Below the pieces are notes generated by a model that saw only the letters and a list, made by a program, of their open reading frames with translations, was not told the DNA's origin and did not search any database. A stretch of 64,000 nucleotides of DNA, from the NCBI GenBank assembly GCA_045133615.1, contig JBGUUQ010000056.1:47537-111536 (forward strand), read 5' to 3'. Shown piece by piece: positions 24,899-32,654 of the stretch. Both the position numbers and the translations under genes were made by a program. The stretch is from M3 sp045133615. GTDB lineage: Bacteria; Bacteroidota; Bacteroidia; Bacteroidales; Muribaculaceae. Positions within the stretch are counted from its first letter, which is position 1, and each line of letters begins with the position of its first letter.

Positions 24899-25609
24899 TC
24901 AGTCCTCAAGATAGTAGTTTACATAAGTCACCACTCTCACATTTTTGATGTATGGGGTGTAGGGGTCGCGGTCCTCGATAGAGAATTGACCTTGAGTGGC
25001 ACTTTTGATTTGGCCGAGTTCGCTTTGGGAGTCGGCGGCAAATTTGTCGGCTGCCTCGCGGGCGTTTTGGGTAGCTTCGGCTATCATCTCCGGTTTGATG
25101 GTGTTGAGGTCGGTGTACTCATAGATGGTGCGATAGTTGTAGTCGCCGGCAGTGATTGCAATGCCTTGCTTGAGCAGTTCGGCCTGACGCGAAATCAACT
25201 CGTTCACTTTGTCGACTTGCGACGAGGTGACTGTGATTACCGACGTCACATTGTAGCGATACTGGCGGTCGTTCGACGAGTAGCGTTCAGCTTCGAGGTC
25301 CACTATTTCCGGAGCGTTGACGGTGATCTCGTCTTTGGATATGCCGTTGGAAGTGAGAAATGCAACAATAGCATTGTTGGTGGCGTTGATGCGGTCGTAG
25401 ATGACCGGCAGCTCGTTGCCCACCTCCTTGCATACGATGGGCCATGTCACTTTGTTGGCTTTTACTTCGCGTTCGGCGAGTCCGCGCACCGCAACGGCGC
25501 GGTCGCGCTGTGCGAATGATTTGAGCCCGCTACGGATTCCGTTGCCGAGTACAATGATACCGACAGCGATAATAATCGCTGAAATAATACGTGAATTTTT
25601 AATTTCCAT
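24899..25609 (-). CDS. SIMPL-domain (DUF541) membrane-anchored protein
   Basis: 236 residues. One N-terminal membrane segment (about residues 7-25, IISAIIIAVGIIVLGNGI) anchors it with the remainder in the periplasm. The SIMPL domain begins RAVAVRGLAEREVKANKV, the usual opening of the family, and continues through LTSNGISKDEITVNAPEI, YNVTSVITVTSSQVDKVNEL and ATQNAREAADKFA to the end. Domains of this family are recalled from stress-related and outer-membrane-associated proteins; no enzymatic role is established. It lies 49 bases downstream of the ABC ATPase gene on the same strand and may be the last gene of that operon. The family call is firm, its link to the transporter is only positional. 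Confidence 0.88.
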   Translation of the reverse strand: MEIKNSRIISAIIIAVGIIVLGNGIRSGLKSFAQRDRAVAVRGLAEREVKANKVTWPIVCKEVGNELPVIYDRINATNNAIVAFLTSNGISKDEITVNAPEIVDLEAERYSSNDRQYRYNVTSVITVTSSQVDKVNELISRQAELLKQGIAITAGDYNYRTIYEYTDLNTIKPEMIAEATQNAREAADKFAADSQSELGQIKSATQGQFSIEDRDPYTPYIKNVRVVTYVNYYLED

Positions 25610-25658
25610 AATTGTTGTTGTTTTGTTATTGTGTATGACTTAATGAATAAAAATAGGT

Positions 25659-26447
25659 TTAATGTCGTGTGGAGATGAAGTTGCGCGTCGAGGAGTCGAA
25701 TGTGATGCTGTCGGATGCGAATGTGGCGTTTAGCGAACCGTCGTCGATAAGAGTTTCGGTGTCGCCTTGAGTGATAGAGCCATCGCGTGTCAGTAGCCAC
25801 AGGCGAGAGGCATAGGTGAGGGCAGAGTTGATGTCGTGGGTGCTCAGCACAATGGCTTTGCCATGATTGCGGGCGAGGTCGTCGAGCAGACACATCGTTT
25901 CGATGCGTGATGTCACATCGAGAAAAGTAGTCGGCTCGTCGAGTATTATTATCGGAGCTTCCTGAGCGAGCGCGCGGGCTATCATTGTTTTCTGTCGTTC
26001 GCCGTCGGAGAGTGTGGCAACGTAATCGCCGGCTTTGTGAGCTATACCGACGGCCTTCAGGGCTTCGTTCACAATATCTCTATCCCGCTCGTCGAGCCGT
26101 CCGAAAAATCCGGTGTATGGCTGTCGGCCGAGAGCCACAAGCTCGGTCACGGTCAATGCTCCGGCAAGCGTTCGGTCGGTGTACACGATTGAAATAAGCC
26201 GTGAGCGAGAGCGTTGCGAGTATTCTCCGAGAGGTTTCCCGTCGATGATTACTGACCCTGATAGCGGTTGCTGCACGCCCGACAGCGTGCGAAGCAGCGT
26301 CGACTTTCCCGCTCCGTTTGAGCCAAGCAGAGCCACGAGTTCTCCGGCATGAAGCGACAGCGACAAGTCGCGAGCTACCCTCTTCACGCTTTTGCCGTGG
26401 CGGTAGCCTATCGTAAGTCGTTCGGTTGACAGTATGGGGTTTGGCAT
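25659..26447 (-). CDS. FecE/BtuD-type ABC transporter ATP-binding protein
   Basis: 262 residues. Walker A GSNGAGKST at 42-50, signature LSDGE at 146-150, Walker B IIILDEP at 167-172 and the switch His in STHD at 204 are all intact, so it should hydrolyse ATP. The spacing and the DRTLAGALTVTELVALGRQPYTG segment match the subfamily that drives uptake of iron chelates, haem or cobalamin (FecE, FhuC, BtuD). The permease gene ends one base upstream and the binding protein precedes that, giving the order binding protein, permease, ATPase. Metal-chelate versus corrinoid specificity cannot be decided from the ATPase. Confidence 0.94.
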   Translation of the reverse strand: MPNPILSTERLTIGYRHGKSVKRVARDLSLSLHAGELVALLGSNGAGKSTLLRTLSGVQQPLSGSVIIDGKPLGEYSQRSRSRLISIVYTDRTLAGALTVTELVALGRQPYTGFFGRLDERDRDIVNEALKAVGIAHKAGDYVATLSDGERQKTMIARALAQEAPIIILDEPTTFLDVTSRIETMCLLDDLARNHGKAIVLSTHDINSALTYASRLWLLTRDGSITQGDTETLIDDGSLNATFASDSITFDSSTRNFISTRH

Positions 26448-26448
26448 A

Positions 26449-27480
26449 TCAGTTGAAGTAGAGAATACGTTTGCGACCTATGATGATATACAGTATAATC
26501 GGCACTCCGATTATCGGTGTGATGGCATTGATGGGAATAAGTCCCGTCGATGGTATGGCGCTGATGAACGTGCACAGCAGAGCTACGGCGGCACCGGCAA
26601 GTGCAGTGGCGGGGAGAAGCACGGTGTGATTCGACGAGCGCAAGGCGAGGCGGGCGATGTGGGGGACGATGAGTCCGATGAACCCGATCGGGCCGCAGAA
26701 TGCCGTGACCATGGCAGTGAGCAAACCCGAAATTATCAGCAATCGGTTGCGAGTGCGGCGGAGGTTGACTCCGAGGTTTTCGGCGTATCTCGCACCGAGT
26801 AGAAGAGCGTTGAGCGGTTTGACGAGGAGGGCGGAGAGGAGCAGGGCTATGATGATGAGCGATGCAAATACCGGAAGACGGTCGAGCGATACTCCGGAGA
26901 AATTGCCGAGCCCCCATATCACGAAGGAGTGTACACCCTCTTGCGTGGAGAAAAAATTAAGTAATGAGATGGCCGAAGATGCAAGATAGCCGATAAGGAT
27001 ACCGGCAATAAGCAGCATCGACGTACTGCGGACGATTGATGAGAATCCGAGCAACAGCAGCATGATGGCTCCGGCGCCGATGATGGCTCCGGCAAGCACA
27101 CTTGCGTATGAGCTTACCGATGTGCCTATGCTGCCGCCGAGAGCGAGCATCACGATGGCCACGCCGAGACTTGAACCGGTCGATACACCGAGTATCGACG
27201 GTCCTGCCAACGGGTTGTCGAAAGTGGTCTGAAGCAGCAGACCTGCCACCGACAGAGCCGCTCCGGCGAGTGCCGCAGTACAAGCCATCGGCAGTCGGGC
27301 TTCCGTCACGATTACCCCCCATGTCGCTTTTTCTACCGGCATACCGAGCAGCGCATTGATTACTTCGCGCAGTGGAATGTCGACCGTACCCACCACAAGG
27401 CAGGCGGGGAACAGCAAGACTACGGCCAATGCGAATAGCCATAGCGCGACTGTGGGGCGGCGAGATGAAGCAGTGGTCAT
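26449..27480 (-). CDS. FecCD-family ABC transporter permease
   Basis: 343 residues with roughly ten hydrophobic helices. Typical FecCD landmarks are VDIPLREVINALLG near the start, EARLPMACTAALAGAALSVAGLLLQTTFDNPLAGPSILG around residues 55-95, and GPIGFIGLIVPHIAR near 268, the cytoplasmic loop that docks with the ATPase. The start codon overlaps the stop of the binding-protein gene (27477-27480), so the two are translationally coupled. It forms the inner-membrane channel for an iron chelate, haem or cobalamin-type ligand, working with its neighbours. Confidence 0.95.
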   Translation of the reverse strand: MTTASSRRPTVALWLFALAVVLLFPACLVVGTVDIPLREVINALLGMPVEKATWGVIVTEARLPMACTAALAGAALSVAGLLLQTTFDNPLAGPSILGVSTGSSLGVAIVMLALGGSIGTSVSSYASVLAGAIIGAGAIMLLLLGFSSIVRSTSMLLIAGILIGYLASSAISLLNFFSTQEGVHSFVIWGLGNFSGVSLDRLPVFASLIIIALLLSALLVKPLNALLLGARYAENLGVNLRRTRNRLLIISGLLTAMVTAFCGPIGFIGLIVPHIARLALRSSNHTVLLPATALAGAAVALLCTFISAIPSTGLIPINAITPIIGVPIILYIIIGRKRILYFN

Positions 27481-28592
27481 TCTACTCGTTGGAAATAGCG
27501 GAGAGTGCTGTCGGGCAGCAGTCCCGGATGGAAAATGTTGATATATTCTTTGAGAAGCAAGTCGGGGTGGAACGGAAAGTCCTCAAACAGCGATGCCGTG
27601 GCGGTGTTGGACGCATAGACTCCGCCGGTCGAGAACGCTTTCATGCGGGCATTAAGAGAGTACGACGCTTTGAGGTCGGCAAGGGTGAGATTGGTGCCGT
27701 AGGTCTTTATGAGCCAGATGTCGGCATCGTGAGCACGGTCGTAGACGGCTGAGAAATCGAGTTGCAGCGAGCCGGTAGAGCTGTCGTCGCTCCACGGATA
27801 GTCGGCACCGGCATCGGCAAACAGTCGGGCAGCGTAGCTGCGACCTCCGGGCACGTACCATACTCCGTCGATTATCATTTCGCTGACCACTGTCGGCTTT
27901 TCCGATACCGACAGGGCAGATTGAGCCAAGTCGCGGTATCGCGATGCCACGCTGCGGTAGATGGAATCGGCGGCAGCGCGGTTGCCATATAGTTCTCCGA
28001 ACAATTTTATCCACTCGGCGCGGGCGAGTGGAGTCGTCTCCATGTAGTCGGCACATTCTATAATCGGTATGTGCAACTGCTCTATGGCTCCGTGTCCGGC
28101 ATTTTGAAACGGCGAGGCGAGTATCGCTTCAGGCGATAACTCCACTATTCGCTCTACCGATGGCGACATCGAGTTGCCGGCATCCATTATCTTGCCGCTT
28201 TTGAGGCGGTCGACGATTGCGGACATTTTGTAGTATTGAGCATCGCACACTCCGGTGATGGCATCTATCGCTCCTATCTCCTCGATGGCTCCGGCATGTA
28301 CCGAAGAGTAGACAATCGATGACTGCACGGGTACTTTCACTATTATTCCTTCGGGGAGATTATCGGGCTGCGGCGCATTGCGGTCGATGAGGATGTACTT
28401 GCCTAAAAGTTGCGTGGTGTCCCACGGATTGACCACATCGGCAATCGTGTATTCTCCGCAATCTACAATAGTAAGCAGCGATGTCTCTACTGTGAGCGTA
28501 TCGCCGGAGATTGCAGCATTGTCGGATGATTTTCCACCGCTGCATGAACAGAATAGCAGCGCTGTGAATAAAATACAGAGTGTACGATTCAT
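27477..28592 (-). CDS. ABC transporter substrate-binding lipoprotein (FepB/BtuF type)
   Basis: 371 residues from ATG 28592; the longer reading upstream lacks a good start and would run through the promoter. Lipobox LFCSC near residues 13-17. The two-lobed periplasmic binding fold is indicated by AIDAITGVCDAQYYK, the central SPSVERIVELSPEAILASPFQN (lobe link, common in BtuF/FepB), and the C-terminal lobe with VPGGRSYAARLFADAGADYPW, FEDFPFHPDLLLKEYINIFHPGLLP. It delivers ligand to the FecCD permease encoded next. No TonB-dependent receptor lies in this operon, so the ligand must cross the outer membrane through a receptor encoded elsewhere. A well-formed promoter precedes it and there is no room for a cobalamin riboswitch. 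Confidence 0.92.
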   Translation of the reverse strand: MNRTLCILFTALLFCSCSGGKSSDNAAISGDTLTVETSLLTIVDCGEYTIADVVNPWDTTQLLGKYILIDRNAPQPDNLPEGIIVKVPVQSSIVYSSVHAGAIEEIGAIDAITGVCDAQYYKMSAIVDRLKSGKIMDAGNSMSPSVERIVELSPEAILASPFQNAGHGAIEQLHIPIIECADYMETTPLARAEWIKLFGELYGNRAAADSIYRSVASRYRDLAQSALSVSEKPTVVSEMIIDGVWYVPGGRSYAARLFADAGADYPWSDDSSTGSLQLDFSAVYDRAHDADIWLIKTYGTNLTLADLKASYSLNARMKAFSTGGVYASNTATASLFEDFPFHPDLLLKEYINIFHPGLLPDSTLRYFQRVE

Positions 28593-28614
28593 CTTATCCT
28601 TGATTTTGATGCTG

Positions 28615-28647
28615 CAAAGATAAGGATTATCGTGTGGATTTCGCAAA
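28615..28647 (-). promoter_or_regulatory. Promoter of the ABC importer operon
   Basis: On the minus strand a -33 TTTG (28644-28647) stands 21 bases before the -7 box TATCTTTG (28615-28622). The leader to ATG 28592 is then only about 20 bases, which rules out a riboswitch. Confidence 0.7.
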
Positions 28648-28680
28648 TTACAACAGCCTTTTATCGTTTTGGCAAGGCGA

Positions 28681-28716
28681 TAAAAAAACGGCGAGCCGTG
28701 GGATGGCTCGCCGTTA
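28681..28716 (-). terminator. Rho-independent terminator of the alpha-amylase gene
   Basis: An 11-bp stem (28687-28697 with 28705-28715, AACGGCGAGCC with GGCTCGCCGTT) has a 7-base loop and, read on the minus strand, a run of seven T. It lies 23 bases beyond the amylase stop. Confidence 0.9.
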
Positions 28717-28738
28717 GGAATACTGTCGATACCTCGGA

Positions 28739-31700
28739 TTAGAGGATAACCTTGGTACGATTTACGATATAGAATCCGCGGGGGAGGTTGTCGATTACAT
28801 TAACGCCGGCATATACTTCGCGTTGCATCATGCGACCATCGGCTGAAACGATAGTCACTACGGCATCGCTGTCAGCGATGATGAAGAGACGACCTTGGGT
28901 GGTGTAAACACGGAGTGCGGGGTTGGCGAAGAGATTGCTGATGCCCGATACCTCACCGCTCTTACCACTCATGGTGTAAACAGCATTGTTGTAGAGTGTG
29001 AAGTCGTCGGTCTGAGTGCCGCTACCGTTATTGAAAATAATCATCGGAGTAACCATAGAGGCTCCACCAGTGATAGTTGCCTTATAATAGGTCTTGCCAT
29101 CTACGGTAACTGTGCTGATTTGAGATCCGGGCCATCCGCCAAGATATTCTTTGTTTCCATTACCTCCATCCCAAACGTATGCATAAACATCGCTCCAGTT
29201 GGTAGAACTGTTGTCCCAATATGCTACCCAATCATTTGATGAGGGAGTGTCGCCACTGTCATCGCCGCCGTCATCTGGGTCGTCAGTGCTTACTACGGAA
29301 CCTGAGCAATCGTATGTTGCGTGGTTTACATATGTAAGGTCGGCTGTTTGTGTGCCATTGCCATCATTAAAGATGATTTGGGTGGGGACTTTTCCTGATG
29401 GAGCCGTCCACTTCCACAGACCATTTGATTGAAGCGACATTGCATCGCCGGGCCAAGAACCTGCTGCAGTACAGTTTTCGGTGGCATTCCATGCCCAAAC
29501 TTTCGGGCTGCTCCAGTTCGACGTATTCTTAAGATATACGTAGTATTCGTCGGTGGTGGTGCCATCGGTCTTGGTGTAGGTGAATGTTTGAACATTGCTG
29601 CCGACTTCGTTTTCTACGAAAGTCTTCAATGTTGTGGTTTCAGTGAAGGTCAATGCGCTACTGTAAACTGCAGATGATGCAGAAGGTGTAGTGCCGTCTG
29701 TAGTATAGTAAATAGTAACAGAAGGATTAACCGAGAGGGTTACAGTAATGCTTTCAGTGAACTTTTTACCGCTTGCAGGAGATGCAGTAACAGTGGGCTT
29801 AGAGGGGCCGGTCTCCACGTCAAGTACTGAGTAGGTAGAGCCACCGTCATATTCGAAGAAAGTACTTTCGGTGATACCGGTGATGTCGGCGGTTTGGCTG
29901 CCTGAGCCGTTGTTGAAGATGATGTTGATGCTTTCTTCTCCGGGGAAGTCAACGAAGTAGTAGTTTACACCATTTACGGTAGTGGTCTGTGACATCTGAG
30001 TACCGGGCCAAGTGCCGTTATGTGTTCCGCCATCGTTCCAAGCGTAGAGGTAGGGAGCGGATGAAGCTTTGCAGTATATGGTGATTACGGCGTTGGGGTC
30101 AACTTTCTTGTAAGTGACAGAGCCGCTTTCATCTCCTTCTTTTCCTGTTGCGGTCCAAGTTACGGTAACTGTTTCGCCGTAGCTCATGCCTTCGCCCACG
30201 GTGAATGTTTTGGTTTCGCCTGAGGTGATGGTTTGAGTAGTTCCGTTAACAGTGAATGTACCTGAAGTGGCACCGGCAGTCAATGTAGCTGTAACGGTGA
30301 GGGTTTCGGTCTTGAAGCTGCAACTGTTGGGGCTAAATGTCATACCAACGCTTTCGTCGACAGCGTCGTCGTAGGTGTAGAAGAATGATGCACCGGGGTC
30401 GGTTGCGGTAGGTTTGCCGCCTTTTGACACTGCGCTTGAAGAGTAGATGTATTTACCGTCTTCAACCACCTTGCCGCCGGTCCAATCTTTAACGAGTACG
30501 CGGAGCTGACCTTGAGTAGCGGGAGCGCTGACGGTGATAGAGCCGCCACCGGTGTAGGTCTGACCGGTCACGATGTCGGTGTAAGTTCCTGAAGGTACAT
30601 TTGAGAATGTAGCGCCACCGTTGACTGCTACGAGAGCGTAGCTGTCCTTCCAAGCACGCTTGAATGCCCAACCGCCGTTGGCTGTACAGCCGTCGAAAGT
30701 GTATTGACCTTTACGGAGTGCAGGAACTGCAGCACGGATTTTGTTGAGCTGCTGGATGTGGAAAGCGAGGTCGCCATTGAGTGTGTTGGCTACTTGTCCG
30801 GAAGCGGAGTATTCTGCGAAGTCGGAAGCAGTTACATCACCTTCGAGATAATGGCCGAAGTATGCGCGACCGGTCTGGTTGAGCTGGGTGTTCATACCAT
30901 CGTCGATTACGCAACCTGCCATGAATTCTACTTCCGAGCCGTAATAGAGACAGGGAATACCGCGGAAGGTAAACATCCAAGAGAGGTTTTCAGCCCATTG
31001 TGCAGTACCGCCGTTGAAGCGAATTCCGTCGTTGGGACCGGGCGAATAGTCGTGAGAGTCAACATACACTACGTTGAATGTAGCATCGTTGTAGTAGTTG
31101 TCGGAATCGAACAAGCCGCGGACGCTGCTTACGCTGCTGAAGCTGTAGTGTACGGGGAAGTCGATTACATTGAAGCCTGATGATTGTGAGTAATCGGGTT
31201 CGTGATATGCTCCGTTGATCATCCATGCGTTGTTAGAACGGGGCTTATCTTCAGTGTCTTGTTCACAGATTGCCATAGGACCTACGGGGGAGTCGTGTCC
31301 TTCTGCGAGAACCTGTGCTTTCCACCATTCGGGGTCGCCGTTGTAAGCGTCAAGGAGAGACTGGTCGGAAGTCCAAGTGTAGAAGTAGCTTGAAAGGTTG
31401 GGTTGGTTACGATATACTACTGAACCTTGGAAACGCTGGCAGCACTCGCCGAACATATAGAAGTCGATGCCGTTGAGACGCTTTGCTTTTACTTCCGGCT
31501 CGTTTGCTATTGCGTGGAATTGGGGAATGAATTGTTTGTTGAAAGTAAGAGGAGCAATGTGACCTGTGGTGTCGATACGGAATGCGTCGACACCCATTCT
31601 GATGAATGTGCCGTAGCACTCTACGATATATTCAGCCACAGCATTGTTTTCGGTGTTGAGGTCGACACAGTCGCCTGCAATCTGTCCCCACCAGCGGTTG

Positions 31701-32416
31701 GGTAAGTCCCAGTTCCAACCTGTACCATAGTGGTGGTAGTAGTTGTTGGGCTCGTATTGGGGATTTTTGAAATATTTCCAACGCACGGGGTATTGCTCTG
31801 TGTTGGGGTCGAGATCCCAATAGCTTGCTCCGCCGAGACGGTCGTTGTCGGGCTTCATACATGCCTCGATATTGGCCTGATTGCGGATGTTTTGGTTACG
31901 GGTGAAGAGGGGGTTGAGGTTTGCTTCACCGAAGTTGCCGGTGTGCTGGAGCACTACGTCGAGGACGATTTTCATCCCCTTGGCGTGAGCGGCGTCGATG
32001 AGGTCTTGGAACTTCACGTCTTTCTCCGAGCCCCATTCGGTGCGGCTCTCATAGCGGAGGTCGACGCTTGAGTGGTCCATGGCGTGGTAGCCGTGGTAGT
32101 CGATACCTGAACCGTTTTGTACAACGGGGGTAATCCAAATGGCGGTGAAACCGAGAGCCTTGATGTAGTCGAGCTTCTCGATGAGACCGGCAAAGTCGCC
32201 GCGCCATCCCGGGTCTTTAGAGGAGATTTGCTGGGCTTGCTTGTCCCATGTACATACGTTGTTTTTCTCGTCACCGTCGTAGAAACGGGTTGTCATCGCA
32301 AAGTAGATGGTTTCATCGCGGAAGTCGGTGCGGTCGCCGACAAATGTCGAAGCGTGCGCCTGAATCGCAGAGAATGCCATCACCAAAAGCAACAGTAAAG
32401 AGTTTAATTTCTTCAT
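28739..32416 (-). CDS. Secreted multimodular GH13 alpha-amylase with three CBM26-like starch-binding modules and a sorting-like tail
   Basis: 1225 residues. Signal peptide about residues 1-22 (ending QAHA) without a lipobox. The GH13 barrel occupies ~30-630: GFTAIWITPVVQN, VLDVVLQHTGN, the nucleophile in GVDAFRIDTTGH near 280, the acid/base Glu in FYMFGECC near 320 and the third carboxylate in YVDSHD near 452. After an Ig-like segment (~680-775) come CBM26-like modules near 778, 953 and 1062, each with an AW or VW...GxWPG core and IIFNxGxGxQTxD ending. Between the first two lies a chitobiase C-terminal-like domain (IYYTTDGTTPSASSAVYSS). The last ~65 residues end in a type IX-like sorting domain (LPRGFYIVNRTKVIL). 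It should cut starch or glycogen outside the cell; unlike SusG it is not a lipoprotein. It has its own promoter and terminator. Confidence 0.93.
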   Translation of the reverse strand: MKKLNSLLLLLVMAFSAIQAHASTFVGDRTDFRDETIYFAMTTRFYDGDEKNNVCTWDKQAQQISSKDPGWRGDFAGLIEKLDYIKALGFTAIWITPVVQNGSGIDYHGYHAMDHSSVDLRYESRTEWGSEKDVKFQDLIDAAHAKGMKIVLDVVLQHTGNFGEANLNPLFTRNQNIRNQANIEACMKPDNDRLGGASYWDLDPNTEQYPVRWKYFKNPQYEPNNYYHHYGTGWNWDLPNRWWGQIAGDCVDLNTENNAVAEYIVECYGTFIRMGVDAFRIDTTGHIAPLTFNKQFIPQFHAIANEPEVKAKRLNGIDFYMFGECCQRFQGSVVYRNQPNLSSYFYTWTSDQSLLDAYNGDPEWWKAQVLAEGHDSPVGPMAICEQDTEDKPRSNNAWMINGAYHEPDYSQSSGFNVIDFPVHYSFSSVSSVRGLFDSDNYYNDATFNVVYVDSHDYSPGPNDGIRFNGGTAQWAENLSWMFTFRGIPCLYYGSEVEFMAGCVIDDGMNTQLNQTGRAYFGHYLEGDVTASDFAEYSASGQVANTLNGDLAFHIQQLNKIRAAVPALRKGQYTFDGCTANGGWAFKRAWKDSYALVAVNGGATFSNVPSGTYTDIVTGQTYTGGGSITVSAPATQGQLRVLVKDWTGGKVVEDGKYIYSSSAVSKGGKPTATDPGASFFYTYDDAVDESVGMTFSPNSCSFKTETLTVTATLTAGATSGTFTVNGTTQTITSGETKTFTVGEGMSYGETVTVTWTATGKEGDESGSVTYKKVDPNAVITIYCKASSAPYLYAWNDGGTHNGTWPGTQMSQTTTVNGVNYYFVDFPGEESINIIFNNGSGSQTADITGITESTFFEYDGGSTYSVLDVETGPSKPTVTASPASGKKFTESITVTLSVNPSVTIYYTTDGTTPSASSAVYSSALTFTETTTLKTFVENEVGSNVQTFTYTKTDGTTTDEYYVYLKNTSNWSSPKVWAWNATENCTAAGSWPGDAMSLQSNGLWKWTAPSGKVPTQIIFNDGNGTQTADLTYVNHATYDCSGSVVSTDDPDDGGDDSGDTPSSNDWVAYWDNSSTNWSDVYAYVWDGGNGNKEYLGGWPGSQISTVTVDGKTYYKATITGGASMVTPMIIFNNGSGTQTDDFTLYNNAVYTMSGKSGEVSGISNLFANPALRVYTTQGRLFIIADSDAVVTIVSADGRMMQREVYAGVNVIDNLPRGFYIVNRTKVIL

Positions 32417-32502
32417 TGTTTGGGTAATACTGAAATAGGTTAATTAATATGATAGTTAAGAAAATGATACGCTATAAAAAGCACTTGTATTCTCGCAGTT
32501 TG

Positions 32503-32510
32503 CAAATGTA
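32503..32510 (-). promoter_or_regulatory. -7 promoter element (TACATTTG) for the alpha-amylase gene
   Basis: TACATTTG on the minus strand fits TAnnTTTG and lies about 90 bases before the amylase start. The region upstream is very A/T-rich and no clear TTTG -33 box was found. Confidence 0.55.
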
Positions 32511-32600
32511 GAAAAAATATTTTGAATTTTCGCTAATTTTTTGGTTAAAAAGGTGTGTCAAAAAGTAGTATGGGCAAAATTCGGATATTCGGGGAGGTAT

Positions 32601-32636
32601 AAAATGAAAGAGACGCGGCACGCCGCGTCTCTTTTG
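32601..32636 (-). terminator. Rho-independent terminator of the starch-binding protein gene
   Basis: A perfect 12-bp stem (32607-32618 with 32623-32634, AAAGAGACGCGG with CCGCGTCTCTTT) and a 4-base loop, followed on the minus strand by CATTTTAT. It separates this gene from the amylase promoter. Confidence 0.8.
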
Positions 32637-32654
32637 TTGATGGAGGAAAAAGGA

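Noticed and set aside
28593..28680. Cobalamin riboswitch ahead of the ABC importer
   Set aside because: The promoter is only about 20 bases from the start codon, leaving no space for a riboswitch, and no B12-box-like sequence is seen.
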